Shown: one piece after another, positions 15,457-22,914 of the stretch
Numbering within the stretch: position 1 is the stretch's first letter
How the letters are laid out: each line of letters begins with the position of its first letter
From: Desulfotomaculum copahuensis
GTDB taxonomy: Bacteria > Bacillota > Desulfotomaculia > Desulfotomaculales > Desulfovirgulaceae
DNA length: 32,372 nucleotides
NCBI RefSeq assembly: GCF_001655685.1
Contig: NZ_LYVF01000118.1
Span: 1 to 32,372, forward strand
Direction of reading: 5' to 3'
The notes under the pieces: model-generated
Told to the model about the DNA's origin: nothing
Database searches by the model: none
What the model saw: only the letters and a program-made list of their open reading frames with translations
Program-made: the position numbers and the translations under genes

Positions 15457-15477
15457 GAAAACACTCCTTTCTTTTTA

Positions 15478-15700
15478 CGCCTCCGGAGTTAGCTGACGGG
15501 TTCGGTAAAAAGACAAAACCTACCTTGGACCGGCTGCGGCCTGTCCAACCGCGTACCGTACACGGACAACCCCGCCGTCGCGGCCGCCCGTACCCGGCGC
15601 CGGTCAGGATTCACCCCCGAAGTTGGTTCCTCCGTACCACAAGGGATTCGGCGCGCCATTTGCACAACACATCCTGTCCGGGCGGGCCGTGCCCGCACTT
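15478..15700 (-). ncRNA. cyclic-di-AMP riboswitch (ydaO/yuaA type)
   Basis: The leader of the CAP gene carries the conserved blocks of the ydaO-yuaA element. Read on the minus strand they are GGAGGAACC (about 15625-15633), GGGGGTGAATCC (about 15608-15619) and, at the 3' end, CCGAACCCGTCAGCTAAC followed by a short CTCC/GGAG hairpin and GCG (15478-15505). An inner variable stem-loop with GTACGG...GTAC segments lies between. These blocks in this order are diagnostic. The 5' limit is approximate. In other bacteria the element switches genes off when c-di-AMP binds and controls wall hydrolases and ion transport. This accounts for most of the 393-base gap 15457-15849. Confidence 0.9.
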
Positions 15701-15737
15701 CCACGGCATGCGCAAACAGGAAGTTTGTACAATTTAC

Positions 15738-15765
15738 TTTATCAAATCTTTCCCTGCTCCGGCAA
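15738..15765 (-). promoter_or_regulatory. candidate sigma-A promoter of the riboswitch/CAP transcript
   Basis: Minus-strand TTGCCG (15760-15765), a 16-base spacer and GATAAA (15738-15743) lie just upstream of the riboswitch. This is a moderate match to sigma-A and is in the right place, but was seen by eye only. Confidence 0.4.
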
Positions 15766-15849
15766 CGATGTAAATTAATCCCTGCCGGCTATTGAATTAA
15801 CACTGCTCCCATTTTTATGCCAAAAACGACATTAAATGCATGATCCACT

Positions 15850-16272
15850 TTACCTGGGGTATACTGGTAAATAGCCGCCCGGTGTATACATCACCGCACC
15901 CAGGCCTTCTGTGACGGCCAGGCACTCCATCCCGTTTTCCCCCTCAAAAAAACAGGTCAAAATGAACAGGCCGCAGCGGGAGGCTTTTTGAAACCGCCTG
16001 AGCAGCAGTTCATCCATGTCACGCAGCGCCTCCAGGGTGACTTTGCCGCCGCGGATGAGCAGGGTGAACCGGCCGTCGGGCTGGCGCAGCATGAGCATCC
16101 GGTAGGACTTCACCCCGGCCTGCACGATCAGGCGGTCAATCGCCTTCATGAATCGGCGCGCCTCGTGCATGGCGTCGTCACGGCTGCTCAGACGCGGCCC
16201 GATGGCCGGAATATTTTCCCCCAGCAGTATCAGCGCTAAATCCGTGCTCCCGGAAGCATGTTTATGCGGCAA
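15850..16272 (-). CDS. unrecognised protein next to the Nal1-like protease
   Basis: The roughly 140-residue protein is of unknown family. It looks like a compact alpha/beta cytoplasmic domain: a helix around ARRFMKAIDRLIVQAGVK, strands YRMLMLRQ and GRFTLLIRG, a helix ALRDMDELLLRRFQ, then strands GLFILTCFFEG and CLAVTEGLGAVMYTP. No signal peptide or membrane segment is seen. The frame opens at TTG 16287, but TTG 16272 is spaced properly behind GGAGGG and is my choice. It lies 54 bases after the protease gene on the same strand, suggesting one operon and perhaps a functional pair. Confidence 0.65.
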   Translation of the reverse strand: MPHKHASGSTDLALILLGENIPAIGPRLSSRDDAMHEARRFMKAIDRLIVQAGVKSYRMLMLRQPDGRFTLLIRGGKVTLEALRDMDELLLRRFQKASRCGLFILTCFFEGENGMECLAVTEGLGAVMYTPGGYLPVYPR

Positions 16273-16326
16273 TGGCTGACCCTCCAAACCTGTGTAAGCC
16301 CCGTTCCCCGATTAAAGAGTAAAAGC

Positions 16327-17331
16327 TTACAATTCCAGCTCCAGGCGGCTGAGCACTTGATCAATGCGGTTGAAGACGGTGTATTTTTCCGAACCGGCAA
16401 AAAGCAGGCCCGCAGCCCGGTTTTCCGTGTCCAGCACCAGCGAGCCGCTGTCCCCCGGACGGGACAACATATCCGATACCACCTGATCGGTAAACCAGCC
16501 TTTGTCGTTTTCACCGATTTCCACTTCCAGCGTGACGCCCAAAGCGGTCACCGTACCCTCGGAAAGGCCGCTGGTCCGCCCGCTTTTCCGCACCGCCCCG
16601 CCGGGTTCCGTTTCCGCCACTCCCTCGAGCCGGCCGATTTCCATGATTTGTTCATCGATCAAGCCCGGATCGTCCGGCCGCGCCACCGCGGCGTCGATAA
16701 TGTTGGCCCCCTGGTAGCGTTTGAGCATTTTCAACTCGTAATTGGGCCTGATCGTGCGCAGCGCCAGGTTGCCCGCCCGGACCACCGCCGCCGCCACCGG
16801 ACATTCGATTTCTTGAACGCTGCGCAGCAGCGGCGAAAACCGCAGCAGCGCGGCAATCCGATCCTTCGCCTGCCCCCCGTCGTGCGGCCCGGGCTGCAGT
16901 ACCGGGTCCCCGATCTGGGCGCGCCCGTCCCGTCCGTCGGTAGCGTTGGCCAGAATGTGATTGTTGCTTAAAATCAAACGCTCGCCGGTGGACTTATCCT
17001 TGACCACCGCGCCGAAGGTGCCGGCGGTTATTTTGTAGTGCCCGATGCTCACCCCCGGCCTGGCCGGACGCTCCCGCCCGCTGCGCATATCCAGCAGACG
17101 CACCCGACCGATCTCAATCACATCGGTCTCCAGGCCGTTGATCTTGTCCGGCACCAGCTGTTCCCGGCGCAGTTCCGCGGCCGGCAGTTTCTTTTCCACA
17201 AAAATGATCAGCGCCGGACGTTTGGTCCGCTCCAGGCCTACATTTTTCAACCCGTAGCCTGCACCGGTGACATGCGGCAGCTTGAGCAGTGTGCCGAGAG
17301 ATTTTTTCAGCGCGCGCCGGTACTTTTCCAC
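16327..17331 (-). CDS. trypsin-fold serine protease (Nal1-like)
   Basis: The roughly 334-residue protein has a chymotrypsin-like catalytic domain over about residues 85-330. The His is in ILSNNHILAN, the Asp is probably in NIIDAAVARP, and the nucleophile is in LSRPGDSGSLVLD. The N-terminal 85 residues (LLKLPHVTGAGYGLKN...PALIIFVEKKLP) resemble the leading domain of bacterial 'Nal1-like/trypsin-like' proteins. No signal peptide is visible. ATG 17364 is possible, but GTG 17331 has a perfect AAGGAGGG 6 bases upstream and I prefer it. The His, Asp and Ser all appear intact, so it is probably active. The substrate is unknown. Confidence 0.8.
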   Translation of the reverse strand: MEKYRRALKKSLGTLLKLPHVTGAGYGLKNVGLERTKRPALIIFVEKKLPAAELRREQLVPDKINGLETDVIEIGRVRLLDMRSGRERPARPGVSIGHYKITAGTFGAVVKDKSTGERLILSNNHILANATDGRDGRAQIGDPVLQPGPHDGGQAKDRIAALLRFSPLLRSVQEIECPVAAAVVRAGNLALRTIRPNYELKMLKRYQGANIIDAAVARPDDPGLIDEQIMEIGRLEGVAETEPGGAVRKSGRTSGLSEGTVTALGVTLEVEIGENDKGWFTDQVVSDMLSRPGDSGSLVLDTENRAAGLLFAGSEKYTVFNRIDQVLSRLELEL

Positions 17332-17580
17332 TGTAATCCCTCCTTGTTTCCCTCCCGCCATCATATGCGCGGAGCGGGAAAAGGGTTACCTGGCGCGGAC
17401 CGGAGCAGCCTCCCATAAACTTCCTGCTATATTTCCTGCACATTTTTTCCGGCGGACAATATATATATTTATAAAGTCTTTTCGCATTAAGGGGGTGTCC
17501 TGGAATACCGGATACAGGCCATTCATTTAATTGCCCCGGCCACCGCCGGGAGAAAAAGGATTAAGGAGGTCAGACAGTAC

Positions 17581-18714
17581 ATGCCGATAGAATACGATTA
17601 TCAGGAAGAGCAACCGGTACGCTGCATATTGCTCCGCGTACCGGTGGTTCTGGATGTCCAGGAACTGGCTGCAAAAATCGTCACGGATTATCACTGCCCC
17701 GAATTTGCCAAACGGATTGAGCGCATCGAAGGCCGGGTAACCGAATATGTGATTGAACCGGTATTCATCCGCGAAGGATGGGGACACTGGTGGCCGGTAA
17801 TCGGCGAGGACTGGCGCAACCATTTCCGGTACTGCTACCGGGAAGGCGGCATGATCAGTATTATCAGAAAAGTGTTCTTCACCGGAACATTCCGGATTGA
17901 CATTTACTACGTCAATTCAAATGATGAAGTCAAACACTACAGTGTGGAGCAGACTTTCTCCGAGCTGATTGATCTGGTGCGTCCGCAGCCGGTATTGCAT
18001 GAGGACAATGTCTATTTCACCCTGCACCGGCCCAAATTCGACGTTACCTGGGAGCATGTCAGAGGGACGCGCGTGCGCACTTTCGTTATCCTGATCGTGC
18101 GCGGCAAGGTGATTGAATACCGCCAGGTTTATGTGCAGGCCTGCCCCTATCCGAACAAGCGCTGCCAGATTGCGGACCCCGGCTTTGATCAGTGGGTCGG
18201 CAACAAACCGCTTTTCTGGAATACTACCGGTGCGGTGGCCCCGGCCGGCGGTCAGACCGGTCAGGGGGCGGAACTGGGCGCCGGCAGTCCGACCACCATA
18301 TCGGCTGTTTACCAGACGATCAGGGGGGAAAGGGAAGGCGGTTTTGCGCTTTTCACCACCCGGATTAAAAAGCTCACCTTCTGGGCCGAACAGCTCGCCC
18401 CGGCCACCGGTGCGGTGAGCACATTCAACCTGACTGCGGACGTGCGTGTTTTCGACTACTCCGGAGTGCAGGTGGAGGGCGCCAGCCAAACCTGGAGCAG
18501 CGGCAGCATTCCGTTGAACCGGTTCACCCAGTTTACCTTGAACGTCAACACCACCGAGCGCACTGATGCCCATATGGTCATGATCCGGTTTACATTCGAA
18601 CCCAATGCCGGTAATACGAATACAGTCGTTATCGACACCGTGCACCTGGAGTGCGAAAGGGCGATTCCGACCATCGACCATAAATATTACGGCTGGTTCG
18701 ACGAAGATTTTTAA
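17581..18714 (+). CDS. DUF3794-related protein with C-terminal beta-sandwich-like region
   Basis: In the 377-residue protein, residues 1-210 have the feel of one or two diverged DUF3794 units (ILLRVPVVLDVQELAAKIV; KRIERIEGRVTEYVIEPVF; IRKVFFTGTFRIDIYYVNSNDEVKHYSVEQTFSELIDL). Residues 215-360 form a beta-rich, Thr/Asn-rich domain (GFDQWVGNKPLFWNTTGAV...) like a carbohydrate-binding jelly roll. No signal peptide is present. DUF3794 proteins are linked to spore coat assembly. ATG 17581 follows AAGGAGG. A strong terminator follows at 18735. The gene is divergent from the protease; the 249-base gap 17332-17580 has AT-rich promoter-like sequence but no gene. Confidence 0.7.
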   Translation: MPIEYDYQEEQPVRCILLRVPVVLDVQELAAKIVTDYHCPEFAKRIERIEGRVTEYVIEPVFIREGWGHWWPVIGEDWRNHFRYCYREGGMISIIRKVFFTGTFRIDIYYVNSNDEVKHYSVEQTFSELIDLVRPQPVLHEDNVYFTLHRPKFDVTWEHVRGTRVRTFVILIVRGKVIEYRQVYVQACPYPNKRCQIADPGFDQWVGNKPLFWNTTGAVAPAGGQTGQGAELGAGSPTTISAVYQTIRGEREGGFALFTTRIKKLTFWAEQLAPATGAVSTFNLTADVRVFDYSGVQVEGASQTWSSGSIPLNRFTQFTLNVNTTERTDAHMVMIRFTFEPNAGNTNTVVIDTVHLECERAIPTIDHKYYGWFDEDF

Positions 18715-18734
18715 AAGTTTATCGTCAATAACCG

Positions 18735-18768
18735 AGAAAAGCTGTTCCCTGACAGCTTTTCTTTTATT
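18735..18768 (+). terminator. intrinsic terminator
   Basis: An 11-bp stem (18735-18745 with 18752-18762) and a TTTTATT tail lie about 20 bases after the stop of the 17581-18714 gene. It shares the AAAAGCTGT core with the terminator at 12425. Confidence 0.9.
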
Positions 18769-18834
18769 GCCGATGCACATCTCATCCTTCCCGCTTCATA
18801 AAATATATAAAATAATTTTTGGGGAGGGCAACAA

Positions 18835-19173
18835 ATGTCCGATGTTCAAATGAATTATTACGGCGATCCGATGGAAATGATGTCCTGGCGGCTGGTGGAC
18901 CGCCTGCATAAACTGCTCAATCAGCAGGTGACCGTTTATGTGGCCGCTTCAGGCACCGTCTATACCACCGCGATCACCGGCACCCTGGCCGTGGTGGGCA
19001 GCGATTACATTGAACTGCATGCGGTGAAGGACAGTCAGACCAGACCGGTGATTATTCCGACCGCTTCAATCATCGCCATCGCCGTCGGCGGCCCAATCAC
19101 GACCACAACCCCCGCGCCGGGCACCGCTCCGGGCGGCCTGCCGCCGGGCACGGCGATTACAACCAGCGCCTGA
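18835..19173 (+). CDS. small DUF2642-like protein
   Basis: In the 112-residue protein, residues 20-82 look like a small SH3/Sm-like beta barrel (LLNQQVTVYVAASGTVYTTAITGTLAVVGSDYIELHAV, then RPVIIPTASIIAIAVGG). This is the pattern of DUF2642 proteins, some of which are spore-coat associated in Bacillus. A Thr/Pro/Gly tail follows. ATG 18835 lies after GGGGAGGG. It lies 120 bases beyond the previous gene and its terminator, so it has its own promoter. The family call is by general resemblance and is moderate. A spore role is suggested by the neighbouring yabG and DUF3794 genes. Confidence 0.6.
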   Translation: MSDVQMNYYGDPMEMMSWRLVDRLHKLLNQQVTVYVAASGTVYTTAITGTLAVVGSDYIELHAVKDSQTRPVIIPTASIIAIAVGGPITTTTPAPGTAPGGLPPGTAITTSA

Positions 19174-19221
19174 GCGGGCGCATAAACGGCAAAAGATGGA
19201 ACCGTATTTTTAAACCCGCCA

Positions 19222-19263
19222 TAAAGCCGTCCCAGCCTTGAAACCGGGCTGGAGACGGCTTTA
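19222..19263. terminator. bidirectional terminator between DUF2642-like gene and yabG
   Basis: A long stem (TAAAGCCGTC...CAGCC against GGCTGG...GACGGCTTTA, one small internal mismatch) with a short loop lies between the convergent 3' ends, with A/T-rich flanks on both sides. Confidence 0.85.
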
Positions 19264-19283
19264 TAATTTGGAGATGCATGTTC

Positions 19284-20153
19284 TTAATAGGGCGACTTGG
19301 GTATGCCCAGGCGGTACTTGCCCCTGGTTTCCACGCCGCCGATGCCGTTGAAGCCGGTAATGGTGCCGGCGATGATATCTTTGATCGAAATCGGTTCATA
19401 AATCGATGTATAGGCGATCTTTTCAATCACAAATACGGGATCGAAGGCATGAATGAGCACACGCTGCGGCGAACTGGCAAAGTTGGCCCCGGCTTTCAGG
19501 ATGGCTTCGTAATGCGACTGACAGGCGCCGGCGAAGATCACCAGGTCATCCATGCTTTTTTCGTACTGCCGGGCCACTTTCACCCCTTCAACAAAGGAAC
19601 GGGAGTTGTGGTAGTTGTTTATGTCGCTGAAGTCCCTGGTTCCTTTGAGCAGGCCGTCATGCCCGGTGAGCACCAGCATATCCGGACGGTGCTCCTGCAG
19701 CAGCGCGGCCACTTGTTCCGGCTGTTTTTCTTCCTCGATGTTGTAGCCGTAGGCCGGTATGTTCATCTGCCGGTAGGTGGTCATGCACAGATCCAGGTAA
19801 TCCCCGTCGCCATCCACATGCAGCACCGATCCGGGCACATCGAAACTGTCCATGTTGTTCAGGGTGTCGTTGGCACGGCTCATACTGCGTATGCGGTCCT
19901 GTTCCCGGCGTTGAAACACCCGCTTCATCTGTTCATGGTTTTTCATCATGAACGAATGCCAGTAGGCCGCCACATGGGATGGCTCGAATTTTTGCAGATC
20001 TTCAACCGGCGCGTTGGCGTACAGGCGCACGTCCAGCCCTTTCAAGCAGGCGTGCTGCTTGCCGTTAACCCCGGTGAACAGTCCCGTTACTTTGAAATAA
20101 ACATCGCAGCCGTATGAAATCCGCCCCACGATGTCACCGACATTGATCTTCAC
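19284..20153 (-). CDS. yabG: sporulation peptidase YabG
   Basis: YabG is a cysteine-type protease made in the mother cell that processes spore coat proteins (in clostridia also SleC and Csp components). The 289-residue product is the family length and matches throughout: KINVGDIVGRISYGCDVYFKVT, VLHVDGDGDYLDLCMTTYRQM, VLTGHDGLLKG, VIFAGACQSHYEAIL and GANFASSPQRVLIHAFDPV. The start is GTG 20153 with GGAGGCGG upstream. A CATACAAT -10 (sigma-E/K type) lies at 20185-20192. In Bacillus yabG follows ksgA, but here five genes intervene. Confidence 0.96.
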   Translation of the reverse strand: MKINVGDIVGRISYGCDVYFKVTGLFTGVNGKQHACLKGLDVRLYANAPVEDLQKFEPSHVAAYWHSFMMKNHEQMKRVFQRREQDRIRSMSRANDTLNNMDSFDVPGSVLHVDGDGDYLDLCMTTYRQMNIPAYGYNIEEEKQPEQVAALLQEHRPDMLVLTGHDGLLKGTRDFSDINNYHNSRSFVEGVKVARQYEKSMDDLVIFAGACQSHYEAILKAGANFASSPQRVLIHAFDPVFVIEKIAYTSIYEPISIKDIIAGTITGFNGIGGVETRGKYRLGIPKSPY

Positions 20154-20180
20154 GGCGGCCGCCTCCTGATTCCCTTTTTC

Positions 20181-20195
20181 TTACATTGTATGTAA
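20181..20195 (-). promoter_or_regulatory. sigma-E/K-type -10 of yabG inside a perfect palindrome
   Basis: Minus-strand CATACAAT (20185-20192) matches the sporulation sigma-E/K -10. It is embedded in TTACATTGTATGTAA, a perfect inverted repeat with a 3-base centre. AC dinucleotides lie 15 and 18 bases upstream. The distance to the start (about 32) is suitable. Known yabG control in B. subtilis is sigma-K. Confidence 0.5.
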
Positions 20196-20357
20196 CCGGT
20201 CCGGCCGGTGGTGAAGGATTGGCGGGCGCGGGATATACTTTTTGCCATCCGGAACGGAAGTGCCGGCGCGGCTTTGTACAATCTGGAAACGGCGGGTGTT
20301 CATTTCCACCCGGCCGGCATATGGTGTATCAGGCACACTCGGCAAGAGGTGATGCAC

Positions 20358-21188
20358 ATGCTCGCTGCTGTCATACCGGTAAAAAATGAGGCCGCCGTCA
20401 TTCAAAAAGTGCTGCGCCGGGTACTCTCCCTGCCTGTTGATCTGGTCATACCCGTGCTGAACGGCTGTACCGACGCTTCCCGGGAAAAAGTAGCGGAGTT
20501 GCACGAGCGGCGGATAAAGCCCCTGTTCTTTCATCAGGCGCTGGGCATTGACGTGCCCCGTGCCGTTGGCGCCCGGCAGGCCTGCCGGGCCGGGGCGCGG
20601 GCCGTATTGTTTGTCGACGGCGATATGAGCGGAGATCTTGACGCCCTTTTAAGCCGGCTGGCGGAGGCCGTGACCGGCGGCCGCGCCGACCTGGCCCTGA
20701 CCGACTGCTACCCGCCGGAAGCGGCGGCCGGCCTTTCCGAACTGGCCAGCCACCTGCTCGCCGTGCGTCTTTCATTGAACCGGGAACTGGGTCTGGCCGG
20801 CGTGCTCGGTTCGTCTTCCCCTTCCCACGGGCCGCACGCCGTTTCCCGCACCTTTCTGGAACGCGTGCCGCTGCGTGAACTGGCCGTGCCGCCGGCGGCC
20901 CTGGCGCTGGCGGCACGGGAAGGGCTGACGGTGCGGGTGGCGGCCGCCGCGCCTCACTCCCGCCTGGGCTCACCCTGGCGGGACGCCGTGCACAGCCGTC
21001 TGATTGCCGAAACAATCATCGGGGACTGCCTGGAGGCGCTCTGCGTCTACGAAGGCAGACCGCGCAGCCGGGCGAAAGACGGCCATCTATTCATGGGCTA
21101 TCATCCAGCGCGCCGGTTTGACCTGCTGGACCGGTTCCTGGCCGCTGGCCAGGCCGTCCTGCCTCCAGAGCACCGGCCGGACGAGTGA
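20358..21188 (+). CDS. family-2-type glycosyltransferase
   Basis: The roughly 276-residue protein starts with a GT-A fold: MLAAVIPVKNEAAVIQKVLRRV, then PVLNGCTDAS and the acidic metal motif RAVLFVDGDMSGD (about residue 90). It would transfer a sugar from a nucleotide sugar, but the acceptor is unknown. No membrane segments are present. The open frame extends 150 bases upstream, but ATG 20358 is six bases after AAGAGGTG and begins exactly at the first beta strand. It is divergent from yabG, and a strong terminator follows. A role in spore or envelope polysaccharide is possible but not shown. Confidence 0.8.
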   Translation: MLAAVIPVKNEAAVIQKVLRRVLSLPVDLVIPVLNGCTDASREKVAELHERRIKPLFFHQALGIDVPRAVGARQACRAGARAVLFVDGDMSGDLDALLSRLAEAVTGGRADLALTDCYPPEAAAGLSELASHLLAVRLSLNRELGLAGVLGSSSPSHGPHAVSRTFLERVPLRELAVPPAALALAAREGLTVRVAAAAPHSRLGSPWRDAVHSRLIAETIIGDCLEALCVYEGRPRSRAKDGHLFMGYHPARRFDLLDRFLAAGQAVLPPEHRPDE

Positions 21189-21249
21189 GACGCGGCCTTG
21201 CTTGTGCCAGCCGGCGGTCCCGCAAAACAGCCCGGGAACCCGCGCAGCT

Positions 21250-21289
21250 AAAAAACCCGTAAAACCGGTTCCGGTTTTACGGGTTTTTT
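21250..21289. terminator. strong bidirectional terminator
   Basis: A perfect inverted repeat of 19 bases per arm (21250-21268 with 21271-21289) is A-rich on the left and T-rich on the right. It ends the glycosyltransferase transcript and probably also the convergent flavoprotein operon. Confidence 0.95.
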
Positions 21290-21353
21290 GGGTTAAGCCG
21301 GGCTTGCATCACAGCCGGGCGCGCGGCGCCCGGTATCCGGGTAAGTCCGCCGC

Positions 21354-22553
21354 CTACATCATGGCCAGCACCTGATCCACGGAAGGCGTGCCGGCTGTGT
21401 CCGCGGGCAGTTTAAATCCTTTTTCCAGTGCAGTTTTAATTTTCTGCCCGTCCTTGATTTCGCCGATCAGAATCCCGCCGGTCAGGCGGTTTTCGCCGTC
21501 AAAGAACAGCTTGCGGTAGCCGGCCGCGCCCCAGTCGTCGGCCAGTTCCCTTTCCCCGGCCGGCCGGCCCACGGAAAAAAGGGCGGTTTCCATGACCATC
21601 AGGGCGTTGGAAGGCGGTATCTCGCGGTAGCGCATCCCGCCGCCGGCCGCATTCGTCCCGGCCACCCGGCCCTGCTCCAGGGCCACCGGCCAGAGACCGT
21701 AGACCCGGCCGTTGAATTCAGCCACATCACCGGCCGCATAAACGCCGTTCCGGGAAGTTTGCATAAACTCGTCCACCACCACGCCCCGGTTCACATTGAT
21801 CCCGGTATCCTTGAACAATTCCGTGTTGCAGACCACGCCGGTGGAGAAGATCACCAGATCGGCGGACAGCGTTTCACCGGACTGCAGTCGCACACCGGTC
21901 ACTTTTTCCGTGCCCGTGATTTCTTCGATGGCCGCATTAGTCAGCACCTGCACCCCTTTGCCGGCGACTATTTCCTGCAGCACGGCCGCCCCCCGCTCAT
22001 CCAGCTGGCGGCGCAGCAGCCATTCGGAACGCTCCAGAACCAGCACTTCCTTGCCCCACTGCCGCAGTGCCCAGGCCACTTCCAGGCCCAGCGGGCCGCC
22101 GCCGGCAATCACCGCCCGGCGGGCGTCCTGCCCGTAACTTTCCAGCGCGCGCAGGTCGTCATAGGAGCGCAGGGTAAAAACGCCCGGCAGCTGATTGCCC
22201 GGAGCGGGCGGCAGGAAGCTGTGGCTGCCCTGGGCCAAAATCAGTGCGGTAAAGGGAAAGACGCCGCCTGTGGAAGCCACGACCCGGTTGTTTGTCAGGT
22301 CCAGCGCGGTCACCTTGGTGTTCAGATGCACGTCGATCCGGCGTTCTTCGTACCAGGCCGGCGGGTGAACCAGTATTTTATCCACCTGGATCCGTTTGCC
22401 CAGGCCGTGGGACAGGCGGGGACGGTAGTAGGCCAAGTACGGCTCGCCGCCCAGAATGTGAATGGCACATTTCTCATCCCGGTTCCGGGCCGCCTCGGCC
22501 GCCGTAACCGCCGCCACGCCGTTGCCCGCGATCACTATTTGCCGTTGGGACAA
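21354..22553 (-). CDS. FAD/NAD(P)-dependent oxidoreductase (NADH:rubredoxin reductase-like)
   Basis: The roughly 399-residue flavoprotein is of the pyridine-nucleotide disulphide oxidoreductase fold. The FAD site is at residues 5-12 (IVIAGNGVAAVTAAEAAR), the NAD site near 145 (AVIAGGGPLGLEVAWAL), and the second FAD motif is VYAAGDVAEF. It resembles rubredoxin/nitrite reductase components and has no redox-active CxxC. The frame reaches back to 22598, but TTG 22553 has AGGAG at good spacing and starts the FAD strand cleanly. It follows rubredoxin and rubrerythrin genes on the same strand, so it probably supplies electrons from NAD(P)H for peroxide removal. Confidence 0.88.
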   Translation of the reverse strand: MSQRQIVIAGNGVAAVTAAEAARNRDEKCAIHILGGEPYLAYYRPRLSHGLGKRIQVDKILVHPPAWYEERRIDVHLNTKVTALDLTNNRVVASTGGVFPFTALILAQGSHSFLPPAPGNQLPGVFTLRSYDDLRALESYGQDARRAVIAGGGPLGLEVAWALRQWGKEVLVLERSEWLLRRQLDERGAAVLQEIVAGKGVQVLTNAAIEEITGTEKVTGVRLQSGETLSADLVIFSTGVVCNTELFKDTGINVNRGVVVDEFMQTSRNGVYAAGDVAEFNGRVYGLWPVALEQGRVAGTNAAGGGMRYREIPPSNALMVMETALFSVGRPAGERELADDWGAAGYRKLFFDGENRLTGGILIGEIKDGQKIKTALEKGFKLPADTAGTPSVDQVLAMM

Positions 22554-22604
22554 TGATACCCACTCCTGTTCCGCGGCGCATACCCATGCGCCGCCCAAAC
22601 TGAC

Positions 22605-22760
22605 TTACGACTCTTTTTCAAAGCTGTCCTTGCCCGCGCCGCAGAGCGGGCAGACCCAGTCCTCGGGCAGTTCCTCAAAAGGCGTCCCGGGCGGAATTCC
22701 CTCCGCGCCCTCCGCCGGATCGTAAACATAACCGCAGACTGTGCAGACCCATTTATCCAT
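22605..22760 (-). CDS. rubredoxin
   Basis: This 51-residue protein is too short to stand out among open frames but unmistakable. It has [18 protein letters not shown] with the first CxxC at residues 6 and 9, then [16 protein letters not shown] with the second pair, the four ligands of the single iron. Rubredoxin passes electrons from a reductase to rubrerythrin or to oxygen and superoxide scavenging enzymes. ATG 22760 follows a GGCGGGGATG stretch. It sits between rubrerythrin upstream and the flavoprotein downstream, the natural order of one electron chain. Confidence 0.96.
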   Translation of the reverse strand: MDKWVCTVCGYVYDPAEGAEGIPPGTPFEELPEDWVCPLCGAGKDSFEKES

Positions 22761-22842
22761 CGTCCATCCCCGCCTTGTTTAATTATTTTTGAACACCGCC
22801 ACCGCAACGCCGGCGGCAAAACTTTGTCCCGCATCCCCCGCC

Positions 22843-22885
22843 CGGCGGCGGCCGTGCCGCGAACTGTGCGGTACGGCCGCCGCCG
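22843..22885. repeat. very stable hairpin between rubrerythrin and rubredoxin genes
   Basis: Arms of 18 bases (22843-22860 with 22868-22885, one mismatch) with a 7-base loop. No T-tract follows on the minus strand, so it may be a processing or stability element, or a weak attenuator, inside the rubrerythrin-rubredoxin transcript. Confidence 0.7.
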
Positions 22886-22914
22886 CGGCAAGTTCTGTTT
22901 AATAATTCCGGCCG

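Noticed and set aside
15489-15704. Minus-strand 71-residue frame upstream of the CAP gene
   Set aside because: It lies inside the c-di-AMP riboswitch and has no ribosome binding site.
17523-17560. Small GC-rich hairpin in the leader of the 17581 gene
   Set aside because: A five-base stem only, without conserved surroundings; likely chance in GC-rich DNA.
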